Source: Kocuria soli
GTDB lineage: Bacteria; Actinomycetota; Actinomycetes; Actinomycetales; Micrococcaceae
Direction: 5' to 3'
DNA length: 64,000 bases
Assembly (NCBI RefSeq): GCF_003797835.1
Contig: NZ_RKMF01000002.1
Location: forward strand, 186,001-250,000
The position numbers and the translations under genes were made by a program. The notes under the pieces were generated by a model, which was given only the letters and a program-made list of their open reading frames with translations, was not told the origin of the DNA and made no database searches. This document shows, piece after piece, positions 18,184 through 30,091 of this stretch (positions are counted from its first letter, which is position 1; every line of letters starts with the position of its first letter).

Positions 18184-19539
18184 ATGAACACTCAGAACGT
18201 CGAGTCATCCGGTTCGCACCCGGACACAGGACGTTGGCTCATCAAGGGCGCCGACCTGCTGGGCGAGAAGCGGGTGGACATCCTGGTGGTGGACGGCGTG
18301 ATCGCCGCGATCGACGCGGAGATCACCGACGCTGAGGTCACCACCGTGGACGCCGCGGGCCAGATCGCCCTGCCGGGCCTGGTGGACATCCACACGCACC
18401 TGCGTGAGCCCGGCCGTGAGGACGCCGAGACCGTCGAGACCGGCACGCGAGCGGCAGCCAAGGGCGGCTACACGGCCGTCTTCGCCATGGCCAACTCGAA
18501 TCCGGTGGCCGACACCGCCGGTGTGGTCGAACAGGTGTGGGGTCTGGGCCGCGACTCCGGCTGGACCCAGGTGCAGCCCGTGGGTGCCGTGACGGTGGGC
18601 CTGGAAGGCAAGCAACTCTCCGAGATCGGTGCCATGGCCGAGTCCCGGGCGCAGGTCCGGGTGTTCTCCGACGACGGCAAGTGCGTCCACGACCCGCTGC
18701 TCATGCGACGCGCCCTGGAGTACGTCAAGACCTTCGACGGCGTGGTCGCCCAGCACTCCCAGGAGCCCCGTCTTACCGAGGGCGCCCAGATGAACGAAGG
18801 GGCCGTCTCCGCGGACCTGGGCCTCACGGGATGGCCCGCGGTGGCCGAGGAATCGATCATCGCCCGCGACGTCCTGCTGGCCCAGCACGTGGGATCCCGC
18901 GTGCACATCTGCCACCTGTCCACCAAGGGGTCCGTCGAACTGGTCCGCGGGGCGAAGGAACGGGGCATCGACGTGACGGCCGAGGCCACTCCCCATCACC
19001 TCCTGCTCACGGACGAGCTGGTCCGGACCTTCGATCCCGTCTACAAGGTCAACCCGCCCCTGCGCACGGACGACGACGTCCAGGCCCTGCGGGCGGCAGT
19101 GGCCGACGGGACCATCGACGTCGTCGGCACGGACCACGCTCCCCACCCCACGGAGGACAAGGAGTGCGAGTGGACCTGCGCGGCGATGGGCATGACCGGC
19201 CTGGAAACGGCGCTCTCGGTGGTCCAGCACACGCTGGTGGACACCGGCGCCGTCACCTGGCGTGACGTCGCGCGGATCATGTCCGCGACCCCGGCGCGAA
19301 TCGGCCGACTGGAGGGCCAGGGCCGACCGCTCGAGGTCGGTGAACCCGCCAACATCGTGCTCTTCGACCCCGCGGCGGAGACCTTGGTGGACCCGGAGAA
19401 CCACGAGAGCAAGGGCCGGAACAGCCCGTACCGCGGTTTGACGCTGCCCGGGGCCGTGCGCGCCACATTCTTCGCGGGTCACCCGGTGGTACTCGGCGGC
19501 ACGCTCATGCGTCCCCACCCGGCGGCGGGGGGTCGGTGA
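18184..19539 (+). CDS. pyrC: Dihydroorotase
   Basis: The 451-residue class I-type dihydroorotase cyclises carbamoyl aspartate. The metal motif DIHTHLREPG, HICHLSTKG and GTDHAPH are in family order. ATG 18184 is preferred because GAAAGG lies 12 nt upstream. An in-frame ATG at 18139 overlaps the pyrB stop by 4 nt and would add 15 polar residues with atypical codons. The protein lies in the pyr operon between pyrB and a membrane-protein gene 3 nt downstream. Confidence 0.94.
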   Translation: MNTQNVESSGSHPDTGRWLIKGADLLGEKRVDILVVDGVIAAIDAEITDAEVTTVDAAGQIALPGLVDIHTHLREPGREDAETVETGTRAAAKGGYTAVFAMANSNPVADTAGVVEQVWGLGRDSGWTQVQPVGAVTVGLEGKQLSEIGAMAESRAQVRVFSDDGKCVHDPLLMRRALEYVKTFDGVVAQHSQEPRLTEGAQMNEGAVSADLGLTGWPAVAEESIIARDVLLAQHVGSRVHICHLSTKGSVELVRGAKERGIDVTAEATPHHLLLTDELVRTFDPVYKVNPPLRTDDDVQALRAAVADGTIDVVGTDHAPHPTEDKECEWTCAAMGMTGLETALSVVQHTLVDTGAVTWRDVARIMSATPARIGRLEGQGRPLEVGEPANIVLFDPAAETLVDPENHESKGRNSPYRGLTLPGAVRATFFAGHPVVLGGTLMRPHPAAGGR

Positions 19540-19542
19540 CCC

Positions 19543-20196
19543 ATGGTGTTCGGCATGGATCCCAAGATCTTCACCGCAATCATCTCGGCGGCATTCGTCC
19601 TCGTGGTCTTCACCCTCATGGCCCGCAGCTGGTTCCGCAGGACCCGACGCCAGGAGGCCGACGGGGCCCTGCCGCCCTTACCGGCGGACCTGTCCGAGCG
19701 TGAGCCGCTTGCAGCGGTCGAAGGCATGTACGTGGCCACCTGCCTTCGCGGTAACCACTTCGATCGCGTGATGGGCCACGGCCTCGGGCTGCGGACCTCC
19801 GCCCGCACATTCGTCTACGACGACGGTGTGCTCTACGACCGGGACGGCGCCGAGCCGCTGTGGGTCCCCGCCGAGTCCGTCCAGGGCCACGGGACGACCT
19901 CCGGAATGGTCGGCAAGTTCGTCGAACGCGACGGCATCGTCCTGCTCGGCTGGCGCCTGCGCGACCAGGAGGTCGACACCGGAATGCGGACGAAGTCCCG
20001 CGACGGCAAGGCCGCGTTGATCGCCGCTTTCGACCACCTGCTGGCGCAGCGCGACGGCAGTGCGGACGGGCAAACCGCCACCGGCTCTGACTCCACGAAC
20101 CCCGGGACCACGAACCCCGAGACCAAGAACACCGGGACCACGAACCCGGGTGCCACCCACCTCGAACCCACCGGCCACACGAAGGAGACACCGTGA
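19543..20196 (+). CDS. Membrane-anchored PH-like-domain protein of the pyr operon
   Basis: The 217-residue product has one N-terminal membrane segment (about residues 8-26, [18 protein letters not shown]) and a basic stop-transfer. A soluble domain of about 110 residues contains [30 protein letters not shown] and LLGWRLRDQ. This resembles the PH-like proteins found between pyrC and carA in many actinobacteria. Its last 50 residues are low-complexity and include four 5-residue units of type NPGTT, encoded by a 15-bp tandem repeat. carA overlaps its stop by 4 nt, so it is a fixed part of the operon, but its function is not known. Confidence 0.65.
   Translation: MVFGMDPKIFTAIISAAFVLVVFTLMARSWFRRTRRQEADGALPPLPADLSEREPLAAVEGMYVATCLRGNHFDRVMGHGLGLRTSARTFVYDDGVLYDRDGAEPLWVPAESVQGHGTTSGMVGKFVERDGIVLLGWRLRDQEVDTGMRTKSRDGKAALIAAFDHLLAQRDGSADGQTATGSDSTNPGTTNPETKNTGTTNPGATHLEPTGHTKETP
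20098..20157 (+). repeat. Four tandem 15-bp units in the 3' part of the PH-like gene
   Basis: Units at 20098-20112, 20113-20127, 20128-20142 and 20143-20157 encode [15 protein letters not shown] and NPGAT. The period keeps the frame, so changes in copy number would alter tail length without disrupting carA. Confidence 0.85.
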
Positions 20197-21424
20197 ATTC
20201 GCCGCTAACCGCTTCCGCCGCGCCCGCCGCGCTCGTGCTCGAGGACGGCCGGATCTTCCGCGGTAGATCCTGGGGGGCCACGGGTCAGGCACTGGGTGAG
20301 GCCGTGTTCAGCACGGGCATGACCGGGTACCAGGAAACCATCACGGACCCGTCCTACGCGGGCCAGATCGTCATCCAGACGGCACCACACATCGGCAACA
20401 CCGGTACCAACACGACCGACGACGAGTCGCGGCGCATCTGGGTCGAGGGCTACGTGGTGCGTGACTCCTCCCGGATCGCCTCCAACTGGCGCAACGAGAA
20501 GCCCCTGGACCAGCTGTTGGCAGAGCAGGGCATCGTCTCCATCTGCGACATCGACACCCGCGCGGCCACGCGGCACCTCCGGGACAAGGGCGCCATGCGC
20601 TCCGGGATCTTCTCCGGGGAAGCACTCGAGGGCAAGACCGACGCCGAACTGGTCGCGATGGTCTCCGAGCAGCCGTCGATGGCGGGTCGCCAGCTGGCCG
20701 AACTGGTCAGCGCTGAGGAGCCCTACGTCGTCGAACCCGCGGAGCACGGGTGGAGCGGCGAGCCGCTGTGCGACGTCGTCGCCGTCGATCTGGGAATCAA
20801 GGCGATGACCCCGCAACGCCTGGCCGAACGTGGGCTGCGGGTGCACGTGGTGCCCGCGACCACCACGTGGGAACAGATCCGGGAGATCGCCCCGGACGGG
20901 GTCTTCATGTCCAACGGCCCCGGTGACCCGCAGACCGCCGAACACCAGATCCAGGTGCTGCGGGAGGTCCTGCGCGCCCGCACGCCGTTCTTCGGCATCT
21001 GCTTCGGCAACCAGATGCTCGGACGGGCGCTGGGCTTCGGCACCTACAAGTTGCCGTTCGGACACCGCGGCATCAACCAGCCCGTCATGGACCGGCGCAC
21101 CGGTCGGGTCGAAATCACCGCGCAGAACCACGGCTTCGCCGTCGACGCACCGCTCGACGGGCCCGTCACGGCTCCCACCGAGGAGTTCGGTCGGGTCGAG
21201 GTCTCGCACATCGGCCTCAACGACCAGGTCGTGGAGGGGCTGGCCTGCATGGACCTGCCGGCATTCTCCGTGCAGTACCACCCGGAGGCCGCGGCCGGTC
21301 CGCACGACGCCGCGTACCTCTTCGACCGATTCGTCGAACTCATGCGCAACCCGGAACAGGCCGGCCCCGCGGAGCAGACCCGGACCGAGCAGGACACCCA
21401 GAACCAGACGGAGGCCACGAACTG

Positions 21425-21425
<1 letters not shown>
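20193..21425 (+). CDS. carA: Carbamoyl-phosphate synthase small (glutaminase) subunit
   Basis: The 410-residue subunit has the N-terminal CarA domain ([29 protein letters not shown]) and a class I glutamine amidotransferase domain. The nucleophile Cys lies in FFGICFGNQ and the His/Glu in VQYHPEA. It releases ammonia for CarB. It starts at GTG 20193. The last 20 residues are a Glu/Thr-rich tail. carB starts on the last base of its stop codon. Confidence 0.96.
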
Positions 21426-24728
<3,303 letters not shown>

Positions 24729-24736
<8 letters not shown>

Positions 24737-25661
24737 GCCGAGCCGGGCGGAAGGACAGGCAGCCGCAGCCACGACGCCGTCCAGGGCGAGTTTCGGGCAG
24801 CGCCTGTCCCGGGCCATCGCGGACCAGGGACCCCTGTGCGTGGGCATCGACGCCCATCCGGCGATCATGAACGCATGGTCCCTTCCCCGGACGCCGGCGG
24901 GGCTGCTCAGACTGTCGATGACGGTCGTCGAGGCGTTCGCCGGCCGCGTAGCTGCCATCAAGCCCCAGGTCGCCTGGTACGAAGCGTACGGGTCCGGTGG
25001 GATCGCGGTGCTGGAACAGACCCTCGAGGCCGCACGGGAGGCTGGGCTGCTCACGATCGCCGATGCCAAGCGCGGTGACATCGGTTCGACCATGGAGGCC
25101 TACGCCCACACCTGGTTGGCGGACGAGTCCCCACTGGCCGCCGACGCCGTCACGCTGAGCCCGTACCTCGGGACGGGTTCGTTGGCACCGGCATTCGAGC
25201 TCGCCGAGGCCACGGGCCGCGGAACCTTCGTGCTGGCCCTGACCTCCAACCCGGAAGGTGCCGAGGTGCAGCACGTCGGCGGCGACCGGTCGGTGGCCTC
25301 CCGGGTGGTCGAATCCGTCGAGGCTCGCAATGCGCATGCGGCTTTGTCGACACGCCCGGACCGAGACCAAATCGTTACGAATCCGCACGGCCTCGTCGTC
25401 GGCGCCACCGTGGGCGCTTCACCCGCGGCCGTCGGGGTGGACCTGGGGAAATTCACGGGTCCCCTCCTGGCGCCGGGGTACGGCGCCCAGGGGGCCACCG
25501 CCCGGGACCTCGGGGTGGTTTTCTCCCAGGTCAGGGGCAATGTTGTGGTCAACTCCTCCCGGGGGATCCTCCAGGCGGGGCCCGAGGTCGGCGCTCTGCG
25601 CGAGGCTGCGCAAGCGGCCACGGACGACCTTCGTCCCGTGCTGGGTGCCGTCTCGAGCTGA
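24729..25661 (+). CDS. pyrF: Orotidine 5'-phosphate decarboxylase (type 2)
   Basis: The 310-residue TIM-barrel enzyme makes UMP from OMP. The catalytic motif reads [10 protein letters not shown], and [10 protein letters not shown] and VVNSSRGI form the phosphate site. The length and sequence are of the longer group 2 (mycobacterial) type. Its ATG overlaps carB by 8 nt. It closes the operon; pyrD and pyrE are not in this window. Confidence 0.94.
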
Positions 25662-25743
25662 GAGCCAGGGTCCGGTCGCCCTTTCTTCGCAGGCCAGGCA
25701 GTGTTCTCTGCGCGAAATCGCAGGTCTCGGACAGCCCTAATTC

Positions 25744-25757
25744 ATGCGAATTCGCAT
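25744..25757. promoter_or_regulatory. 14-bp perfect palindrome at the mihF promoter (candidate operator)
   Basis: ATGCGAATTCGCAT is a perfect palindrome in an A/T-rich pocket. Its last base is the first base of TAAAAT (25757-25762), a good -10 box about 83 nt before the mihF ATG. A factor bound here would cover the -10/-35 spacer. Confidence 0.5.
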
Positions 25758-25762
25758 AAAAT
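25757..25762 (+). promoter_or_regulatory. Candidate -10 box of mihF
   Basis: TAAAAT matches TANNNT closely and lies in the most A/T-rich part of the 183-nt gap after pyrF. No clear -35 is visible. Confidence 0.45.
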
Positions 25763-25844
25763 TGCTGGTGACAGCGGATCACATTTCGGTTCTGGTCGAA
25801 CCGTGGGCCACCGATCCGCGTCGGAAGAGAGGGAGAAGAACAAC

Positions 25845-26159
25845 ATGGCACTGCGTCTGTTGACCGATGAAGAGCGCGCAGCGGCGCGCGAGAAGGCCAC
25901 CGCGGCGCGCGCAGTGCGTGCCGAGGTCAAGGCTGCACTGAAGGACCGGAAGATCACCGTGGCGCAGATCCTCGACCGCGCCGGCAGCGACGAGGCACTG
26001 AGCCGCCTCAAGGTCACGGACCTCCTGGAAGCCGCACCCGGCATCGGGAAGGTTCGTTCGGCCGCCATCATGGACGAGATCGGGATCGCAAAGACCCGAC
26101 GAGTCCGCGGTCTGGGTATACACCAGCGCAAGGCGCTCATCGAGTACCTGGACGCCTGA
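25845..26159 (+). CDS. mihF: Integration host factor, actinobacterial type (mIHF)
   Basis: The 104-residue basic DNA-binding protein begins MALRLLTDEERAAAREKA. It has a helix-two-turn-helix-like core in VTDLLEAAPGIGKVRSAAIM, which includes a GIGKVR hairpin, and ends RVRGLGIHQRKALIEYL. mIHF is a nucleoid-associated protein that binds and bends DNA and is unrelated to enterobacterial IHF. The ATG has GGGAGAAG upstream and fits the conserved 100-105-residue length. A palindrome overlaps its promoter and a strong hairpin follows its stop. Confidence 0.95.
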   Translation: MALRLLTDEERAAAREKATAARAVRAEVKAALKDRKITVAQILDRAGSDEALSRLKVTDLLEAAPGIGKVRSAAIMDEIGIAKTRRVRGLGIHQRKALIEYLDA

Positions 26160-26196
26160 ACGGAGCCCCCACCCCACCGGCCGGGGTGCGCTTCAC

Positions 26197-26238
26197 CCAT
26201 CGGGTGTCGCCCGCGCGGATGCGGGCGACACCCGATGG
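26197..26238 (+). terminator. Strong hairpin after mihF
   Basis: The arms 26197-26214 and 26221-26238 are perfect complements over 18 bp around a 6-nt loop (GCGGAT). The core is CATCGGGTGTCGCCCGC. It sits between mihF and the gmk promoter. Confidence 0.8.
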
Positions 26239-26250
26239 TGCGTTCGCGGG

Positions 26251-26256
26251 TACGCT
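26251..26256 (+). promoter_or_regulatory. Candidate -10 box of gmk
   Basis: TACGCT lies 13 nt after the mihF terminator and 32 nt before the gmk GTG. The same hexamer is found just before metK and phoH. Confidence 0.45.
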
Positions 26257-26288
26257 GAGCGGAAACCCGCTCGTCGAAAGGTGCTGCC

Positions 26289-26900
26289 GTGCCCACAGAG
26301 GCCACCACGTCCGCCGCTGCCTCCGCCGGAGGAGCCCCGTCCGTCACCGTTCTCGCGGGACCCACCGCAGTGGGCAAGGGCACCGTGTCGACCTTCGTGC
26401 GTGACCACTTCCCGGACGTCTGGCTGTCGGTTTCGGCGACCACGCGCCGTCCGCGCCCGGGCGAGCAGGAGGGGGTGCACTACTTCTTCGTCGACGACGA
26501 CGCCTTCGATCGCATGATCGAGGAGGGGGAGATGCTCGAGTGGGCCGTCGTGCACAACTCCTACCGCTACGGGACGCCCCGCCAGAAGGTGCTGGAAGCC
26601 GTGGCCGCCGGACGCAAGGTTCTGCTCGAGATCGACCTCCAGGGTGCCCGGCAAGTGAGGGACTCCATGCCGGAGGCACAGTTCGTGTTCCTGGCCCCGC
26701 CCACGTGGGAAGAACTCGTGGCGCGACTGACCGGTCGAGGGACGGAGACCCCCGAGGAACAACGCGTTCGCCTGGAAACCGCTAAGATAGAACTCGCTGC
26801 CGAATCCGAATTCGATCACACCGTGGTCAATGACCGGGTTGAGACCGCGGCGGCGAGGTTGGTAGAGCTCATGGGCCTGGACCCTCGCCCCGCCGCGTAA
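26289..26900 (+). CDS. gmk: Guanylate kinase
   Basis: The 203-residue enzyme makes GDP from GMP and ATP. The P-loop reads [10 protein letters not shown], where canonical forms have [30 protein letters not shown] is the GMP-binding block. GTG 26289 has GAAAGG 8 nt upstream. About 17 extra Ala/Ser-rich residues precede the domain. It leads into rpoZ, coaBC, metK and priA, a standard actinobacterial order. Confidence 0.95.
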   Translation: MPTEATTSAAASAGGAPSVTVLAGPTAVGKGTVSTFVRDHFPDVWLSVSATTRRPRPGEQEGVHYFFVDDDAFDRMIEEGEMLEWAVVHNSYRYGTPRQKVLEAVAAGRKVLLEIDLQGARQVRDSMPEAQFVFLAPPTWEELVARLTGRGTETPEEQRVRLETAKIELAAESEFDHTVVNDRVETAAARLVELMGLDPRPAA

Positions 26901-26939
26901 AGGCCGCACACAGACATCCACATCGTTGGGAGCATTCCA

Positions 26940-27443
26940 TTGTCTATTCAGAACCAGGGCATCATCGAGCCGCCGGTCGACCGCCTCCTGGCCAAGTCCG
27001 ACTCCAAGTACGGCCTGGTGATCTTCGCCGCTCGTCGTGCGCGGCAGATCAACGCGTACTACTCCCAGCTCCACGAAGGGCTCTTCGAGTACGTCGGTCC
27101 GCTGGTCGATGTCGAACTCAACGAGAAGACTCTCTCCGTGGCACTGCGTGAGATCGACGAGGGCCTGATCGACTCCACAGCGGTGGACTCGGCCGGTTTT
27201 TCCGAGAACGGTCAGCTGGTCGCCGAGCCGGACCTGAGCGCCACCGACTTCTACGGTGAGGACTTCTTCGCAGGCGAGACCGAGCTCGACTCCTCGATGG
27301 TCTTCTCCGACACCACGCTGGTGGCCGAGGACGCCGACGAGACCCAGGCCGAGGCAACCTCCGAAGAGGCCACCGTCGAGGAGCTCGCTCCCGAGGCCGC
27401 TGCGGCGGACGAACAGGCCGACGTCGCGACCGAGGACCTCTGA
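26940..27443 (+). CDS. rpoZ: RNA polymerase omega subunit with long acidic tail
   Basis: Residues 1-85 are a normal omega subunit: [33 protein letters not shown] and [17 protein letters not shown]. Omega helps assemble the beta-prime subunit. The remaining 80 residues are very acidic (runs rich in Asp, Glu, Ala, Thr) and take the protein to 167 residues, against the usual 85-110. Translation starts at TTG 26940 with GGGAG upstream, and the frame is intact to the stop, so this is a real extension rather than a frameshift. Confidence 0.93.
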   Translation: MSIQNQGIIEPPVDRLLAKSDSKYGLVIFAARRARQINAYYSQLHEGLFEYVGPLVDVELNEKTLSVALREIDEGLIDSTAVDSAGFSENGQLVAEPDLSATDFYGEDFFAGETELDSSMVFSDTTLVAEDADETQAEATSEEATVEELAPEAAAADEQADVATEDL

Positions 27444-27483
27444 GGTCCCGACCGATCATCGGATCCGAGCGAGCACCACAGCA

Positions 27484-28773
27484 ATGCGCATCGTTCTGGG
27501 CGTGGGAGGGGGCATTGCCGCATACAAGGCGGCAATGCTCCTTCGTCTTTTCTCGGAGTCCGGCCACCACGTGGTCCCCGTGCCGACGCAAGCCGCGCTC
27601 GAGTTCGTGGGCGCCGCCACCTGGGAAGCCCTCTCCGGAGAGGCAGTCAGCACGGAGGTCTTCGACCGCGTTCCTTCGGTCAACCACGTGAGCCAGGGGC
27701 AGGCAGCAGATCTGGTCGTGGTGGCCCCGGCGACGGCTGACCTGTTGGCCCGCGCCGCCAACGGGCACGCGGACGACCTGCTGACCACCACGTTGTTGGC
27801 CACCCGGGCGCCCGTTCTGTTCGCCCCGGCGATGCACACGGAGATGTGGCTCAACCCTGCGGTGCAGGCCAATGTGCGCAGGCTACGGGACCACGGCCAC
27901 CAAGTGCTGGAGCCTGCGGACGGACGATTGACGGGCAAGGATTCCGGCCCGGGGCGGCTGCCGGAACCGGAAGTGATCCGGGACGCCGCACTGGCTCTGG
28001 TCGCCTCGGCCCCGGCGGAGGGCGCGGAGCCCTCGACGCCGTCGACCGGCCCGCTCCACGGACTGCGGGCCGTGGTGTCGACCGGAGGAACCCAGGAACC
28101 ACTGGACCCGGTCAGGTACCTCGGGAATCGCTCCTCGGGCAAGCAGGGGATCGCGATCGCCAACGCCTTGCGTGCCGCCGGCGCGTCGGTCGACCTGGTC
28201 GCGGCCCACGTGGACGTTCCGCTCCCGGAGGACCACCCGGACACCGCGTCAGCGACCGCGGAACACCCAGGCCTCCAGGTCCACCGCGTGGGAACGGCAC
28301 TCGAACTCCAGGACGTCATGAACCGGTTCGGTGAGTTGGCCGACGTCGTCGTGATGACGGCCGCCGTGGCCGATTTCCGCCCCGCAACCTTCGCGGAGTC
28401 CAAGATCAAGAAGTCCGAGGATTCCGACGACGCTCCCGTGATCGAACTCGTGCGCAATCCCGACATCCTGCGTGGCCTCGTGCAACGACGGCAGGAATCC
28501 GGGGCGCGGCGCATCATCGTGGGATTTGCCGCCGAAACCGGCGACGCCGCCACGGACCCCGTCGAATTCGGCCGGGCCAAGCTCGCCCGCAAGGGCTGCG
28601 ACCTGCTGTGCGTGAACCAGGTGGGAACCGACCTGGTGTTCGGGCAGGACTCGACCAAGGTCACTTTCCTCTCCGCCGACGGTGCGGCCGAGCGCAGGGT
28701 CGAAGGAACCAAGGACGACGTCGCCCGTGAACTCACGACCCTGATCGCGGAACGGGTGGCCCGGACCGACTGA
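27484..28773 (+). CDS. coaBC: Bifunctional phosphopantothenoylcysteine decarboxylase / phosphopantothenate--cysteine ligase
   Basis: The 429-residue protein has a flavin-dependent CoaC domain first ([42 protein letters not shown]) and a CoaB domain second ([25 protein letters not shown]). It carries out two consecutive steps from 4'-phosphopantothenate to 4'-phosphopantetheine on the way to coenzyme A. The ATG at 27484 is 40 nt after rpoZ and its ribosome binding site is weak. Confidence 0.95.
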   Translation: MRIVLGVGGGIAAYKAAMLLRLFSESGHHVVPVPTQAALEFVGAATWEALSGEAVSTEVFDRVPSVNHVSQGQAADLVVVAPATADLLARAANGHADDLLTTTLLATRAPVLFAPAMHTEMWLNPAVQANVRRLRDHGHQVLEPADGRLTGKDSGPGRLPEPEVIRDAALALVASAPAEGAEPSTPSTGPLHGLRAVVSTGGTQEPLDPVRYLGNRSSGKQGIAIANALRAAGASVDLVAAHVDVPLPEDHPDTASATAEHPGLQVHRVGTALELQDVMNRFGELADVVVMTAAVADFRPATFAESKIKKSEDSDDAPVIELVRNPDILRGLVQRRQESGARRIIVGFAAETGDAATDPVEFGRAKLARKGCDLLCVNQVGTDLVFGQDSTKVTFLSADGAAERRVEGTKDDVARELTTLIAERVARTD

Positions 28774-28804
28774 GCCCGTGTGCCTGCGTCCGGCCCGTGG
28801 ACGG

Positions 28805-28810
28805 TACGCT
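28805..28810 (+). promoter_or_regulatory. Candidate -10 box giving a leaderless metK mRNA
   Basis: TACGCT is followed after exactly 7 nt by GTG 28818, the start that best fits metK. There is no ribosome binding site between them, as expected for a leaderless message. Confidence 0.45.
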
Positions 28811-28817
28811 GTTGGGC

Positions 28818-30080
28818 GTGACTTCGACCCCAGACTCTCGACGAACCGCATCCGCTCCGTCTGCAGCCCGGACGGCCTCCTCGGCCCGCGGGCGGACGAG
28901 CCTGTTCACCTCCGAGTCCGTGACCGAAGGGCACCCGGACAAGATCTGTGACCGGATCTCCGATTCGATCCTCGACGCGCTGCTGACCAGCGACCCGGAC
29001 TCCTCCGTGGCGGTCGAGACCATGGCGACGACCGGCCTGGTCCACGTGGCCGGTGAGGTCAAGTCGCAGGGCTACGTGGAAATCCCGTCCATCGTGCGCC
29101 GAACCATCCTTGACATCGGGTACAACTCCGCCGTCCAAGGCTTCGACGGCGAATTCTGCGGCGTCTCCATCTCCGTTGGGGAGCAGTCCCGGGAGATCTA
29201 CGACGGCGTCTTCAACTCCCTCGAGGTCCGCGAGGGGACCGCCGAAGACCCTCACGATCGGCAGGGTGCCGGGGACCAGGGCATCATGTTCGGCTACGCC
29301 TCCGACGAAACCGACGCCCTGATGCCGGCTCCCATTCACTGGGCGCACCGGCTCTCCGAACAACTCACCCGGGTCCGCAAGACCGCGATCCTTCCCGAGC
29401 TGCGCCCGGACGGGAAGACCCAGGTGACACTGCGTTACGACGGGTTCACCCCCGTGGCCGTGGACACCGTGGTGGTCTCCGCCCAGCACTCCCACCGCTA
29501 CAAGCTCGAGCAGCTGCGCCGTGACGTGCGTGAATCCGTGATCCAGCCGGTGCTCGAGGAAAGCGGCCTGGACACCTCCGAGGTCAAGATCATCATCAAC
29601 CCGGCGGGGGAGTTCATCACCGGCGGCCCGGTCGGGGACGCGGGGCTGACCGGCCGGAAGATCATCGTGGACACCTACGGAGGCATGGCCCGGCACGGTG
29701 GCGGCGCGTTCTCCGGCAAGGACCCCTCCAAGGTGGACCGGTCCGCTGCCTACGCCATGCGCTGGGTGGCCAAGAACATCGTGGCCGCCAGACTGGCGCG
29801 ACGGGCCGAGGCGCAGGTCGCCTATGCGATCGGCAAGGCCCGTCCGGTGGGCGTCTACGTCGACACCTTCGGCACCGAGACGGTGGACCCGACGGCGATC
29901 GAGAAGGCCGTGTCCGAGGTCTTCGACCTCCGCCCGTTGGCCATCATCGAGGACCTCGACCTCAAGCGCCCCATCTACGCCAAGACGGCCGCCGGCGGTC
30001 ACTTCGGGCGCAATGACCCGGACTTCACCTGGGAGCGGACCGACCGCGCCGACGCCCTGCGCTCGGCCGTGGGGGCCTGA
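28818..30080 (+). CDS. metK: S-adenosylmethionine synthetase
   Basis: The 420-residue enzyme makes S-adenosylmethionine from methionine and [31 protein letters not shown] and [16 protein letters not shown] are diagnostic for the three-domain family. The first 30 residues (Thr/Ser/Ala/Arg-rich) precede the conserved start. GTG 28818 is chosen because it lies 7 nt after a TACGCT -10 box; GTG 28797 lies upstream of that box. It is followed by priA after 11 nt. Confidence 0.95.
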   Translation: MTSTPDSRRTASAPSAARTASSARGRTSLFTSESVTEGHPDKICDRISDSILDALLTSDPDSSVAVETMATTGLVHVAGEVKSQGYVEIPSIVRRTILDIGYNSAVQGFDGEFCGVSISVGEQSREIYDGVFNSLEVREGTAEDPHDRQGAGDQGIMFGYASDETDALMPAPIHWAHRLSEQLTRVRKTAILPELRPDGKTQVTLRYDGFTPVAVDTVVVSAQHSHRYKLEQLRRDVRESVIQPVLEESGLDTSEVKIIINPAGEFITGGPVGDAGLTGRKIIVDTYGGMARHGGGAFSGKDPSKVDRSAAYAMRWVAKNIVAARLARRAEAQVAYAIGKARPVGVYVDTFGTETVDPTAIEKAVSEVFDLRPLAIIEDLDLKRPIYAKTAAGGHFGRNDPDFTWERTDRADALRSAVGA

Positions 30081-30091
30081 CCACCGCGGTC

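Noticed and set aside
27456-30002. Minus-strand open frame opposite coaBC and metK (848 codons)
   Set aside because: Shadow of conserved genes; repeats and His/Gly/Arg composition, no domain.
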